From Embleya hyalina (GTDB taxonomy: Bacteria > Actinomycetota > Actinomycetes > Streptomycetales > Streptomycetaceae): a stretch of 64,000 nt of DNA. Below the pieces are notes generated by a model. It did no database searches, had not been told where the DNA came from, and worked only from the letters and a program-made list of their open reading frames with translations. A program made the translations under genes and the position numbers. This document shows positions 9,576 through 19,780 of this stretch, one piece after another. Location of the stretch: positions 1 through 64,000 of the forward strand of contig NZ_BIFH01000046.1 in NCBI RefSeq assembly GCF_003967355.1, in the 5' to 3' direction. Positions within the stretch are counted from its first letter, which is position 1, and the number at the start of each line of letters is the position of its first letter.

Positions 9576-9617
9576 ATGCAGACCCGAATCCTCGTACTTG
9601 AGAAGCGCGTGAACTGA
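9576..9617 (+). CDS. ilvB attenuation leader peptide
   Basis: A 13-codon open frame reading MQTRILVLEKRVN. Four consecutive branched-chain codons (Ile-Leu-Val-Leu) sit in the middle, and GGGAGAG lies upstream as ribosome binding site. It is followed 20 bases later by an intrinsic terminator and then by ilvB. This is the standard layout of transcription attenuation: ribosome stalling at ILVL when charged branched-chain tRNAs are scarce would favour an antiterminator. Such leaders are known before actinobacterial ilvB. Too short for ordinary gene calling. Confidence 0.8.
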   Translation: MQTRILVLEKRVN

Positions 9618-9637
9618 CCACCGAGTCGGTTCGCGCG

Positions 9638-9674
9638 CCCCCCTCGCTTGCCTAACGGCACGGGGGGTTTTTTT
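9638..9674 (+). terminator. ilvB attenuator terminator
   Basis: CCCCCC (9638-9643) pairs with GGGGGG (9662-9667). An inner GCC/GGC pair closes a TAAC loop, and the stem is followed directly by seven T residues. This intrinsic terminator is inside the ilvB leader, 73 bases before the ilvB start, so it must be bypassed to express the operon. Confidence 0.8.
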
Positions 9675-9746
9675 GTTGCAGTCCGACGGGTCCGGGCCTC
9701 GCGCCCCACTCGATATGCCGACTTCAGATCGAGAAGAGACGACAGC

Positions 9747-11492
9747 ATGACCGATCAGGTGACAGGAGCCCAAGCGCTGATCCGCTCCCTGGAAGCCGCA
9801 GGGGTGGACACGGTCTTCGGCATTCCCGGGGGCGCGATTCTTCCCGCCTACGATCCGATGATGGACTCGACGAAGGTGCGCCACGTCCTGGTCCGGCACG
9901 AGCAGGGTGCCGGCCACGCCGCCGAGGGATACGCCCAGGCCACCGGCAAGGTCGGGGTGTGCATGGCCACCTCCGGCCCCGGCGCGACCAACCTGGTGAC
10001 CCCGATCGCCGACGCGCACATGGACTCGGTGCCGATCGTCGCCATCACCGGCCAGGTGGCCAGCGCCGCGATCGGTACGGACGCCTTCCAGGAGGCGGAC
10101 ATCTGCGGCATCACGATGCCGATCACCAAGCACAACTTCCTGGTCACCGATCCGGCCGAGATCGCGCCCACCATCGCCGCGGCGTTCCACATCGCCTCCA
10201 CCGGCCGGCCCGGCCCGGTCCTGGTCGACATCTCCAAGGACGCCCTCCAGGCGACCACGGACTTCGTCTGGAACGGCACCCCCGAACTGCCCGGCTACCG
10301 CCCGGTCACCCGGCCGCACGCCAAGCAGATCCGCGAGGCCGCCCGGCTGCTCGGCGAGGCCAAGCGCCCGGTCCTGTACGTCGGCGGCGGCGTGCTCAAG
10401 GCACACGCGTCGGCCGAGCTGAAGATCCTCGCCGAGCTGACCGGCGCACCCGTGGTCACCACGCTGATGGCGCTCGGCGCGTTCCCGGACAGCCACCCGC
10501 AACACCTGGGCATGCCCGGGATGCACGGCACCGTCGCCGCGGTCACCGCGTTGCAGAAGTCGGACCTGATCTTCGCCCTGGGCGCCCGCTTCGACGACCG
10601 GGTCACCGGCCGGCTGGACACCTTCGCGCCGCACGCCACCATCGTGCACGCGGACATCGACCCCGCCGAGATCTCCAAGAACCGCACCGCCGACGTGCCG
10701 ATCGTCGGCGACGCCCGCGAGGTGATCGCCGACTTGGTGGTCGCGGTCCAGGCCGAGCACGAGGCCGGCCGGTTCGGCGACTACCAGGAGTGGTGGACCG
10801 CGCTGAACCGCTGGCGCGACACCTACCCGCTGGGCTACGACCTGCCGGCCGACGGCTCGCTGTCGCCGCAGCTGGTGATCGAGCGCCTCGGCGCGATCTC
10901 CGGCCCGGACACGATCTTCGCCTCGGGCGTCGGGCAACACCAGATGTGGGCCTCGCAGTTCATCCGCTACGAGAAGCCGTACACCTGGCTCAACTCCGGC
11001 GGCGCCGGGACCATGGGCTACTCGGTGCCCGCCGCGATGGGCGCCAAGGCCGGCATGCCGGACACCACGGTGTGGGCGATCGACGGCGACGGCTGCTTCC
11101 AGATGACCAACCAGGAACTGGTCACCTGCGCGGTCAACGACATCCCGATCAAGGTCGCCATCATCAACAACGGCACCCTGGGCATGGTCCGCCAGTGGCA
11201 GACGCTCTTCTACAACGAGCGCTACTCCAACACCGACCTGCAGAGCCGCCGGCTGCCCGACTTCGTCAAGCTCGCCGAGGCGATGGGCTGCGTCGGACTG
11301 CGCTGCGAGAGCCCGGACCAGCTGGACGAGACCATCCACAAGGCGATGTCGATCAACGACGCGCCCGTGGTCATCGACTTCGTCGTCCACCAGGACGCGA
11401 TGGTGTGGCCGATGGTCGCGGCCGGTTCCTCCAACGACGAGGTCATGGCGGCGCGCGACGTGCGTCCCGACTTCGGCGACTCGGACGACTGA
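9747..11492 (+). CDS. ilvB: Acetolactate synthase large subunit
   Basis: About 581 residues. Thiamine-diphosphate enzyme that makes 2-acetolactate or 2-aceto-2-hydroxybutyrate, the first common step of Val/Leu/Ile synthesis, in the cytosol. The catalytic Glu is in [15 protein letters not shown] (about residue 50). The FAD-associated middle domain contains [10 protein letters not shown]. The C-terminal ThDP motif begins at GDGCFQM and runs to [13 protein letters not shown]. Length and order are normal. It is first in ilvB-ilvN-ilvC and is controlled by the upstream attenuator. The ATG at 9747 follows an AGAAGAGACGAC stretch; the upstream in-frame extension crosses the terminator and is not translated. 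Confidence 0.97.
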   Translation: MTDQVTGAQALIRSLEAAGVDTVFGIPGGAILPAYDPMMDSTKVRHVLVRHEQGAGHAAEGYAQATGKVGVCMATSGPGATNLVTPIADAHMDSVPIVAITGQVASAAIGTDAFQEADICGITMPITKHNFLVTDPAEIAPTIAAAFHIASTGRPGPVLVDISKDALQATTDFVWNGTPELPGYRPVTRPHAKQIREAARLLGEAKRPVLYVGGGVLKAHASAELKILAELTGAPVVTTLMALGAFPDSHPQHLGMPGMHGTVAAVTALQKSDLIFALGARFDDRVTGRLDTFAPHATIVHADIDPAEISKNRTADVPIVGDAREVIADLVVAVQAEHEAGRFGDYQEWWTALNRWRDTYPLGYDLPADGSLSPQLVIERLGAISGPDTIFASGVGQHQMWASQFIRYEKPYTWLNSGGAGTMGYSVPAAMGAKAGMPDTTVWAIDGDGCFQMTNQELVTCAVNDIPIKVAIINNGTLGMVRQWQTLFYNERYSNTDLQSRRLPDFVKLAEAMGCVGLRCESPDQLDETIHKAMSINDAPVVIDFVVHQDAMVWPMVAAGSSNDEVMAARDVRPDFGDSDD

Positions 11493-11535
11493 ACAGGCCG
11501 ACAGGGCATCAGGAAGGCATAGGAGTCCAGCGATC

Positions 11536-12063
11536 ATGTCCAAGCACACCCTCTCGGTCCTCGTCGAGAACAAGCCCGGTGTCCTCGCCCGGATCACCGC
11601 ACTGTTCTCGCGCCGGGGCTTCAACATCGACTCGCTCGCGGTCGGCACCACCGAGCATCCGGACATCTCCCGGATCACCATCGTGGTCAGCGTGGTCGAG
11701 GAACTGCCGCTGGAGCAGGTGACCAAGCAGCTGAACAAGCTGGTCAACGTGCTCAAGATCGTCGAGCTGGACCCGCCCGCGTCGGTGCAGCGCCAACTCC
11801 TGCTGGTCAAGGTGCGCGCCGACCACGAGACCCGCTCGCAGGTGGTGGAGATCGTCCAGCTCTTCCGCGCCAAGACCGTCGACGTCTCGCCGGAGGCGGT
11901 CACCGTCGAGGCCACCGGCGGCCCCGACAAGCTCGCCGCGATGTTGCGCATGCTGGAGCCGTTCGGCATCAAGGAACTCGTCCAGTCCGGCGTCGTGGCC
12001 ATCGGTCGCGGCGGCCGCTCGATCACCGACCGCTCGCTGCGGTCGGTGGAGCGCTCGGCCTGA
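11536..12063 (+). CDS. ilvN: Acetolactate synthase regulatory subunit
   Basis: About 175 residues, the usual size. An N-terminal ACT domain begins SKHTLSVLVENKPGVLARI and contains the GFNIDSLAVG signature of valine-binding IlvN. A C-terminal domain (from about residue 85) completes it. It binds IlvB, raises its activity and confers feedback inhibition by valine. It starts 43 bases after the ilvB stop with an AGGAG-type site, so it is cotranscribed with ilvB. Confidence 0.96.
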   Translation: MSKHTLSVLVENKPGVLARITALFSRRGFNIDSLAVGTTEHPDISRITIVVSVVEELPLEQVTKQLNKLVNVLKIVELDPPASVQRQLLLVKVRADHETRSQVVEIVQLFRAKTVDVSPEAVTVEATGGPDKLAAMLRMLEPFGIKELVQSGVVAIGRGGRSITDRSLRSVERSA

Positions 12064-12127
12064 CACCGGCTCGGCCGGACCCCGTACCCCCGGTCCGGCA
12101 CGGTCCACATTGCAGACCGCGGACCCG

Positions 12128-13204
<1,077 letters not shown>

Positions 13205-13238
13205 TCCTCGACGAGTTGCCCGCCACGCGGCGGCACGG

Positions 13239-13270
13239 GTGCCCCGGACCGGATCGGTTCGGGGCACTTT
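13239..13270 (+). terminator. ilvC terminator
   Basis: GTGCCCCG pairs with CGGGGCAC (13260-13267), with an inner ACCG/CGGT stem, followed by TTT. It ends the ilvBNC transcript 35 bases after the stop. Confidence 0.7.
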
Positions 13271-13353
13271 CCGGATCGGGCCCCCGTCGTTCACGCGGGC
13301 TTCACCACGCGACGGTTTCGAGCGCCATCCCATGATCGCTTGACTCGGCGATC

Positions 13354-13734
13354 ATGAGTGATCCCTCCAAGATCCGGACCGTCCTGAACCCCGGTATGCC
13401 GCAGAGCGTGATCCCGCCCGGCAACGGCGGCACCACCGGCCCGAACGACAAGACCAAGGTCGAGGCGCAACAACTGCGCACCTCCGCCAAGACGTTGCAC
13501 CTGACCGCCGGCGAGGTGAACACCGTGCGGTCGGTGCCGGACGCGCTCGGCGCCAGGACCGCGTGCGCCGGTTGGCGGTTGGCCGCCCCGCTGACCACCG
13601 CACGGTGGAAGGACCAGATCGCGCGGCTGACCGCCGATCTGGGCGAGATCTCCGAGGGTCTGTACTCGATCGCCGACAACTACGACCGCAACGAACACGC
13701 CGTCACCATCTCCCTTGCCGGGAAGGTGGGTTGA
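13354..13734 (+). CDS. WXG100-like small protein
   Basis: About 126 residues. A Gly/Pro/Asn-rich N terminus (to about residue 30) is followed by a predicted helical hairpin. A Trp-containing turn, AGWRLAAPLTTARWKDQI, separates two helices, as in ESX/WXG100 secretion substrates. It ends four bases before the next gene's start, so the two are coupled. The pairing of a short helical-hairpin protein with a very large partner carrying its own N-terminal hairpin is typical of type VII-associated loci. No ESX secretion genes are nearby. Family assignment is inference. Confidence 0.65.
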   Translation: MSDPSKIRTVLNPGMPQSVIPPGNGGTTGPNDKTKVEAQQLRTSAKTLHLTAGEVNTVRSVPDALGARTACAGWRLAAPLTTARWKDQIARLTADLGEISEGLYSIADNYDRNEHAVTISLAGKVG

Positions 13735-13736
13735 CC

Positions 13737-15893
13737 GTGGTCGACTTTGCCCGGCTGCGCGACCTGCGGATCGAGGCGCTGCGCGAATCGGCCCAGGAGT
13801 TCTACGACTTCGCGTCCTGGCTGGACCACAACCAGCAGCTGATCCGGGTCGACGCAAGGGCGTTGACGGTGACCGGACAGTGGGACGGCCCCTCCGCCAA
13901 GGCCACCCTCGCCCGATACCGGGGCCTGGACGAGGTGTTCGAGGGCGGCAAGACCGAACTCCGGGCGATCTGCGCGATCCTGCGCGACGCGGCGGACGAC
14001 ATCGGCGGGGCGAAGAAGCGACTGACGGACGCCATCGCCGACGCCCGGGCCCACGAGTTGACGGTGGGGAACGACGGCTCGCTCACGTGGGGACCGCTCG
14101 AGCAGCAGGGCCATCAGCCGGATCCGCAGGACATCGAGGCGCACACGAACAGGATGCGGGGACTGGCGGAGGAGTTCCGGCACAGGTTCGCGAGCGCGCT
14201 CGACGACGCGACCGACGCCGACGCACGTGCCGCCTCGGCGCTCACGGGCGACATCGGCGCCGACGGCACCTCGTTCAACGCGAACGCGGTCGGCGGCGGC
14301 GAACTGCCCGACTCGATCCGTGCCGCGGAGTTGGCCAAGCGGGTCGACTCGCTGACGCCCGAGGAGGTGGAGGAACTGCGCAACCTGCTGCACGGCAACG
14401 AGAAGTCGTCGATCTTCGCCACCAACCTGCTGAACACCCTCGGTCCCGAAGGGCTGTTGCACCTGGAGACCGACGTGGTGAACAAGGGCCGGAACGGGAC
14501 CGGCGTCGACATCCCCGAATCCACCATCGCCGAGCTGCGCGCGATCCAGGACTCGCTGGGCGCCAACCTGGCCACCGCCACGCGGTCCACCGAACGGCCG
14601 CACGTCACGCAGACCTGGATCGACGGGCTCAAGGCGGCCGGCCGCGAGTCGTACGAGCTCCGGGACATCCCCACGCACCACCTCGCCGGGTACCAGCTGA
14701 TCGGCAACTGGCTGCACCGGGGCGACTGGGACACGCGGTTCCTCGCCGACGTGGGCAAGGACATGGTCGCCTTCGACCGGGACGGCTACCACCCGCACGA
14801 GCCCGTCCCGCTGACGTCCGACCGGTTCCCGGTGTTGGCGGCGGCGATGGGACCCGACGGGCACGACCTCGATCAGCTGTCCGGTCTGATGCACGCGCTC
14901 GGCCGCGATCCGAGCGCCGCCGAGCAGGTCTTCGACCCGAAGTCGGGCGACAACCTGCACTACCTGATGAAGCGGCGGGACTGGGGCAACGAGACCGGAC
15001 CCGGCTCGCCGGCCGACCTGTTCGGCCAGGCCTTCGAGGCCGCCGCCACCGGGCATCCGGCGGGCGCGACCGCGGGCGGCGCGCACACCGAGGCGGGCGC
15101 GCGGATCTTCGCCGACGCGATGCACACCGTGGGACAGGAGGGCCCCGGCGGGCACTTCGCCGACTACCGGGACAGCGTCACCAACGCGGTGGCCTCGTAC
15201 ATGCCCGACATCCACAACGAGTTGCGCAACGACCGCGCGGGCGGATCCCCGGGCCCGGACCCGCTGTTCCCGAACTCGGGGGAGGCTCGGGCCGCTTTCC
15301 TCGGCGGCACCCCCGACCACGACCTGATCCGCACGATGGCGGTCCTCGCCGAGGACCCCGGGGCGTTCCGGCGGATGGCCGACGCCGAACACGCCTTCAT
15401 CGCGGTCGGCCTGGAACGCATCTCGACCGGCAACCCGCCGGCCGGCATCTCCGCCGATCAGCATCTGGCCGACTCGGCCCAGGTGGTCGGCATGCTGGAC
15501 GAGGTGCGCACCGAGGCGATGCGGCACCAGCAGGTGGTCGCCGACGAGGAGTACAACGACCGGACCACCTGGACCGGCAAGGGCGCCGCCAACGTGGTCG
15601 CCGGCGCGGTCAAGACGAGTCCGCTGCCGACCATGGTCGCCGAGCCGCTGTCCCGGGTGGTCACGCTGACCGCCGACTACGCCGCGCAGAACAGCCAGGT
15701 GGACACCTCGGCCCAGGCCGACCGCGAGATCGCCGACCAACACGCGTGGGGGCGCGGCTACATGCAGCAGATCGCCGCCGACTGGGCCCACACGCACGGT
15801 CGGGACGACGAACTGCCCGGCTACGACACCACGTCGAACATCAACTTCACCGTCGGCAAGGACCGGGCCCGGGAGGCGATGGGCCGGCCGTGA
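13737..15893 (+). CDS. Large WXG-domain protein, possible type VII substrate
   Basis: About 718 residues. The first 100 residues form a predicted helical hairpin with a WDGPSA turn, resembling WXG/ESX domains. The central and C-terminal part resembles the DUF6571 type of large actinobacterial proteins: acidic and helical, with segments such as KRVDSLTPEEVEELRNLLHG and DFARLRDLRIEALRESA. No signal peptide, no membrane helix and no recognisable toxin active site. The GTG start at 13737 overlaps the end of the preceding gene's reading region, with GGGAAGGTGGG upstream. If it is a polymorphic toxin, no immunity gene is obvious next to it. DUF6571 assignment is from memory of sequence style and is uncertain. 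Confidence 0.65.
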   Translation: MVDFARLRDLRIEALRESAQEFYDFASWLDHNQQLIRVDARALTVTGQWDGPSAKATLARYRGLDEVFEGGKTELRAICAILRDAADDIGGAKKRLTDAIADARAHELTVGNDGSLTWGPLEQQGHQPDPQDIEAHTNRMRGLAEEFRHRFASALDDATDADARAASALTGDIGADGTSFNANAVGGGELPDSIRAAELAKRVDSLTPEEVEELRNLLHGNEKSSIFATNLLNTLGPEGLLHLETDVVNKGRNGTGVDIPESTIAELRAIQDSLGANLATATRSTERPHVTQTWIDGLKAAGRESYELRDIPTHHLAGYQLIGNWLHRGDWDTRFLADVGKDMVAFDRDGYHPHEPVPLTSDRFPVLAAAMGPDGHDLDQLSGLMHALGRDPSAAEQVFDPKSGDNLHYLMKRRDWGNETGPGSPADLFGQAFEAAATGHPAGATAGGAHTEAGARIFADAMHTVGQEGPGGHFADYRDSVTNAVASYMPDIHNELRNDRAGGSPGPDPLFPNSGEARAAFLGGTPDHDLIRTMAVLAEDPGAFRRMADAEHAFIAVGLERISTGNPPAGISADQHLADSAQVVGMLDEVRTEAMRHQQVVADEEYNDRTTWTGKGAANVVAGAVKTSPLPTMVAEPLSRVVTLTADYAAQNSQVDTSAQADREIADQHAWGRGYMQQIAADWAHTHGRDDELPGYDTTSNINFTVGKDRAREAMGRP

Positions 15894-16007
15894 GGGCGAT
15901 CCGCCCGACCGCGCGCCCGGGCGCAACCCCCGCGCGCCGGCGCGCGTGTGCACCGTACCGGACGTGTCACACGGCCCGGCAGGGTGAGTGACGGGGGATG
16001 CACGACC

Positions 16008-16310
16008 ATGACCGAGGAGGAGGCGATCGCCGGTGTGTTCGGCGCGTTCGAACGTGATGTGGGTCGCCTCCTCGCCGCCGCTCCGGGCGCCGGGCGCCCC
16101 TCGATCCGAGCGCTGTGCGCCCGGCGCGGGCACGTCCGCCGGATGTGGCTCGGCGCCGGTCTGACGGTGGCGCTGGTATGCGTCGCCGGGACTCGGCTGG
16201 TCGGTACACGGAACCGATCACCGCTTCGCGTGCGTGGGTGGGGGAGAGAAACCCGGGCCGGGGATTCGGCGACCCGAACCGGGATCGGATGCCCGCCCGG
16301 GGCCGGATAA
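16008..16310 (+). CDS. Small single-pass membrane protein
   Basis: About 100 residues. An acidic N terminus (MTEEEAIAGVFGAFERDVG) is followed by a basic stretch and one hydrophobic segment (WLGAGLTVALVCVAG, about residues 46-60), then a basic tail. It sits 54 bases before an ECF sigma factor. A short cytosolic domain plus one membrane helix is reminiscent of an anti-sigma factor, but it is too small and lacks the HCC zinc motif, so this is only a guess. ATG 16008 chosen by coding character. Confidence 0.45.
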   Translation: MTEEEAIAGVFGAFERDVGRLLAAAPGAGRPSIRALCARRGHVRRMWLGAGLTVALVCVAGTRLVGTRNRSPLRVRGWGRETRAGDSATRTGIGCPPGAG

Positions 16311-16364
16311 AGTACCGGGTCACGGCAGGACGAAACACGCCGCGACGGGACGCGGGGGAACACA

Positions 16365-16880
16365 ATGGGACGGGACAAGGGCGATCGCCCCGATTTCGAC
16401 GTGTTCTACGCGGAGAGCCACGGCGCCCTGGTCGCCCACCTGTACGCGCTGACCGGGGATCTCGGCGAGGCCCAGGAGGCCGCGCAGGAGGCGTACATCC
16501 GGGCCTGGAAGGACTGGGACCGGATCAGCTCGTACGAGAACCCGGTCGCGTGGATCCGGCTCGTCGGCCAGCGCATCGCGGTCAGCCGCTGGCGGCGCAC
16601 CCGGACCGCGCTCAAGAGCTGGATCCGACACGGTCCGGACCGCGACCTGCCCGCGCCCGGCCCCGAATCGGTCGCGCTGGTCACCGCGTTGCGGCAGATC
16701 CCCGAGGCGCAGCGGCGCGCGGTGGTGATGCACCACATGGGCGGTCTGTCGGTGGCCGAGATCGCCGCGCACGAGGGGGCGCCGGAGGGGACCATCAAGG
16801 CCCGCCTCTCGCGTGGCCGAGCCGCGCTCGCGGGGCTGCTCGCGGACGGCTCGGAAGCGGTCCGGACCGGGCGGTCCTGA
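16365..16880 (+). CDS. ECF (SigE-family) RNA polymerase sigma factor
   Basis: About 171 residues with only regions 2 and 4. Region 2 is FYAESHGALVAHLYALTGDL followed by EAAQEAYIRAWKDWDRI. Region 4 has the helix-turn-helix LSVAEIAAHEGAPEGTIKAR. It should direct RNA polymerase to a small set of promoters. ATG 16365 has GGGGGAA upstream. It is followed in the same direction, about 260 bases later, by a PP2C phosphatase and three FHA proteins, which may be its targets or partners. Confidence 0.9.
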   Translation: MGRDKGDRPDFDVFYAESHGALVAHLYALTGDLGEAQEAAQEAYIRAWKDWDRISSYENPVAWIRLVGQRIAVSRWRRTRTALKSWIRHGPDRDLPAPGPESVALVTALRQIPEAQRRAVVMHHMGGLSVAEIAAHEGAPEGTIKARLSRGRAALAGLLADGSEAVRTGRS

Positions 16881-17141
16881 ACCCGTGTGCGAACCCCGCG
16901 TCGAACCCGCGTGCGCGTCGGGTGTCGGTGCGCGCCGGCCGGGCGCCGTGCCGGGGCGCGCGCGGGGGACCGTCGCCCGCGCGATCCGGATGCGTCGAAG
17001 CCGGCGGATCCGGGAAACCCGAAGGAATTGGCCTCCGGTTCACATGCCACCGGCGTATTCGAGGCAGCATGCTTGAACGAGGCAGTGCTATCGCCGCACC
17101 GGACTTGCCGTTCCGGTCCGACATCGTGGAGCGTGAGACAC

Positions 17142-18863
17142 ATGAGGGGCAGAGGGGACTCGGGTCGGGAGACGACCGTGCCGGCTCGCGGTGGCTTCCC
17201 GGAACGGACGCTGCGGCAGGACGAATTGCGCGCGGAGCGGCCGGCCGCGGTCGACGACGACATCTTCGGCGACCTCTACCTCGACTTCGAGGACGCGCCG
17301 ACCCGGGCGCCGGTCGAGCCGCCGGCCGCACCGGAGCCCGCGGCCGAACCCGCCGTCGAGGCGCGGGCGCCACGGGGGTTCGACGACACCTTCGCGGCCG
17401 GGACGGATGACCCGGCGGACCCGGCGGACCGGCCGGAATTCGACCACGACGCCGACCCGGCGCGGCGGCCGGATCCCGACCACGCGCCGACCGCGGTCGG
17501 CGAGCCCGACGGCGCGGCGCGGGCGGCGTCCCCGTGGGACCGGGCGCCCCGACCGGCCGAGACCGTCGGGGCCGGGGGGCAGGACGCCGCGCCCGACCCG
17601 GTGCCGCACACGGTGACCCCGCCCGCGGTGCGCTCCGAGTCCCGGGCCGAGGCGGTGCCCCCGCCGCCCACGATCGCCGCCGCCGGTTCCACCGACACCA
17701 CGCTCGCCGCCGCGCACGCGGTGCCGCCCCTGCCCACGGTGCCGCCGATGCCCACGGCGCCGCCGCGCGTGCCGGAGCCGCCGTACGCGCCCGAGGCGGC
17801 CCGGGTGCCGCAGACGCCGTACGCGCCCGAGGCGGCGCGCGGGCCCGAGACGCCCCACGCGCCGGAGGAGGCCCCGACGCCCGAGTCGCGGACCGAACTG
17901 CTGCCGGTCGCCGTGCCCGTCGACGAGGCCGCCGAGGGGGCCGCCGAGGAGCCCGACGAACTCGACGTGCCCACCACCTCGCGCAGCGACAGCCTGCGCC
18001 GCGCCGAGGCGACCGAGGAGGAGATCCGGGCCCGCAGCGGCCCGCCGCTCGGCGTGCAGGCGTCCGCCTGGTCCACCTCCTCCCACCCCGGCCGTCGCCG
18101 GGCCGCCCGCCGCGAACGGCGCGGCCTGGGCCCGGAGCTGACCGCCCGGGACAACGACGACCGCTACGCCGCGACGGGCGAGGTGTTCATCGTCGCCGAC
18201 GGCCTCGGCGGCCACCCCGCCGGTTGGTACGCGGCCGACGTCGCGGTCCGCACCCTGGTGTCCGAACTCGCCGCCGCCGACCTGGCCGCGGGCTGGAGCG
18301 ACCGGCTCGGCGCCGCGATCGCGGTGGCCGACCTGGCGGTGCGCCGGCACGGGGTCGCGCAGTACGAGGGCATGCGCACCACCGTGGTGGCCGCCGTCCT
18401 GCAACACGGCCGCCTGCACCTGGCCGGGTGCGGCGACAGCGTGTGCTGGCTGGTCCGCGGCGGCCGGGCGTTCCGGCTCACCGAACAGGGCAACGCCGCC
18501 GAGTTCGGCCGCCCCTGGCTGCTCACCTCCACCCCCCTCGGCGGCTCCCAGGCGCCCGAACCCGAATTGCAGCGCATCGAACTGCACCCCGGGGACCGTG
18601 TGGTCCTCGCCACGGACGGCGTCGGCCACCTGCCCGACGAAACGGTCGCCGACCTGGTGCACGGCGACCCCTTCCACGCCGCAACGACCTTGACCAGGAC
18701 GGCCGTCGAGAGCGGTGACGACGACGCCACGGCGGTCGTGGTCGAGTGCGACGCACTGCCCGTTCCGGAAGGTCATCGCTCCGGCGCCGACCCCAGGGAA
18801 CAATCGGAGGATGCGTCGGGTACCCCCGGGGCCCTACGGTCGGACGGCGGAACGGCCTGGTGA
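17142..18863 (+). CDS. PP2C-type phosphatase with long Pro/Ala-rich N terminus
   Basis: About 573 residues. Residues 1-320 are disordered and rich in Pro, Ala, Glu and Asp, with short near-repeats such as YAPEAARVPQTP and YAPEAARGPETP. The C-terminal PP2C domain starts near residue 328. Motifs present are RDNDDRY, VADGLGGH (metal Asp), GMRTTVVAAVL, AGCGDSVCWLV, ATDGVGHL and GDDDATAVVV (metal Asp). It should dephosphorylate phospho-Ser/Thr, using Mn/Mg, in the cytosol. The start at ATG 17142 gives the usual coding bias from the first codons. It immediately precedes three FHA genes, which suggests that their phospho-peptide ligands are its substrates. Confidence 0.85.
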   Translation: MRGRGDSGRETTVPARGGFPERTLRQDELRAERPAAVDDDIFGDLYLDFEDAPTRAPVEPPAAPEPAAEPAVEARAPRGFDDTFAAGTDDPADPADRPEFDHDADPARRPDPDHAPTAVGEPDGAARAASPWDRAPRPAETVGAGGQDAAPDPVPHTVTPPAVRSESRAEAVPPPPTIAAAGSTDTTLAAAHAVPPLPTVPPMPTAPPRVPEPPYAPEAARVPQTPYAPEAARGPETPHAPEEAPTPESRTELLPVAVPVDEAAEGAAEEPDELDVPTTSRSDSLRRAEATEEEIRARSGPPLGVQASAWSTSSHPGRRRAARRERRGLGPELTARDNDDRYAATGEVFIVADGLGGHPAGWYAADVAVRTLVSELAAADLAAGWSDRLGAAIAVADLAVRRHGVAQYEGMRTTVVAAVLQHGRLHLAGCGDSVCWLVRGGRAFRLTEQGNAAEFGRPWLLTSTPLGGSQAPEPELQRIELHPGDRVVLATDGVGHLPDETVADLVHGDPFHAATTLTRTAVESGDDDATAVVVECDALPVPEGHRSGADPREQSEDASGTPGALRSDGGTAW

Positions 18864-18918
18864 CGGTTCACCGGGCGAAGATGGGCGATGCCCCAGGGCG
18901 GGGCACGAGACCGGACGG

Positions 18919-19749
18919 ATGGCGATGCTCGAACTGATCCTCACCGTGGCGACGTCGGACGACGCCGACCAGCAGGAGTCGGACCTGGCCCGGCCGCGCA
19001 CGGTGAAGGTGCAAAGCGAGCCCGGCAAGAAGATCGCGATCGGCCGGGACCCGTCGCGCTGTGGCCTGGTCACGCCGAAGGACTGGCGCTTCGTATCGCG
19101 CGTGCACCTGGAGTTCGTCTACTCCCTGGAACGCGGCTGGAGCGTGGAGTGGCTCCAGGGTTCGCACCCGCGCCCGGTGGCGCTGGTCCAGATCGACCGC
19201 GAGGGCGTGTCCGAACCGGTGCCCTACGGCGCGACGCTGCCGCTGGGTTCGCTGCGCCCGGGCCGGGTGGTGGTCACCGACCTCGCCCGGCGACGTCGGG
19301 TCCTGGTGGAGTGGCGGGTGTCCCTGCCGCAACGCCCCGGCGAGGAGCCGACCGAGCCCGACGTCGGCGTGCCCGAGACCCAGGACGTCGCGCCGTTCGT
19401 GTTGCAGAACCGCCTCTCCGAGACGGAGATGGAGGTGCTGGCCGCGCTGTCCTGCGACTGGGTGCACGGCCGTCCGGTCAAGCGCGCCAAGTCGACCAAG
19501 GAACTGTGCGACCTGCTGCACCTGTCGGCCGCCACGGTCGAGCGGTACAAGACCAAGTTGCGCCGCGAGTTCTACAGCTCCGGCCTGTGCCCGGAGCTCA
19601 ACTCCCTGCTCGGTCCGAACTACCTCGACACCGTGCGGCACGTGCACGGCGGCTGGGACCTGATAGCGCAGACGGCGGTCACCCACGGAATAACGGGACG
19701 CGGTCCCTGCCCGTGTGGTGCCGACGCCCCGCACGCGGGTACCAGGTGA
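18919..19749 (+). CDS. FHA-domain protein with C-terminal winged helix (paralogue 1)
   Basis: About 276 residues. The N-terminal FHA domain (about 35-120) has the phospho-threonine pocket motifs IGRDPSRCGL and FVSRVHLEF. A linker leads to a DNA-binding-like domain (about 165-260). This begins LSETEMEVLAALSCDW and carries a helix-turn-helix in STKELCDLLHLSAATVER. The end is HVHGGWDLIAQTAV and a Cys pair, GPCPCG. Architecture resembles an inverted EmbR (FHA plus HTH), so a phospho-regulated transcription factor is the likely role. ATG 18919 or 18925 is the start. It lies 55 bases after the phosphatase and 31 before paralogue 2, so it is probably in one operon with them. Confidence 0.8.
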   Translation: MAMLELILTVATSDDADQQESDLARPRTVKVQSEPGKKIAIGRDPSRCGLVTPKDWRFVSRVHLEFVYSLERGWSVEWLQGSHPRPVALVQIDREGVSEPVPYGATLPLGSLRPGRVVVTDLARRRRVLVEWRVSLPQRPGEEPTEPDVGVPETQDVAPFVLQNRLSETEMEVLAALSCDWVHGRPVKRAKSTKELCDLLHLSAATVERYKTKLRREFYSSGLCPELNSLLGPNYLDTVRHVHGGWDLIAQTAVTHGITGRGPCPCGADAPHAGTR

Positions 19750-19780
19750 GCGGTGGGACCCGGGAGGGGGCGAGGGGAAA

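Noticed and set aside
9481-9746. T-box riboswitch before ilvB
   Set aside because: No T-box consensus or stem I features; the leader peptide with ILVL codons explains the terminator.
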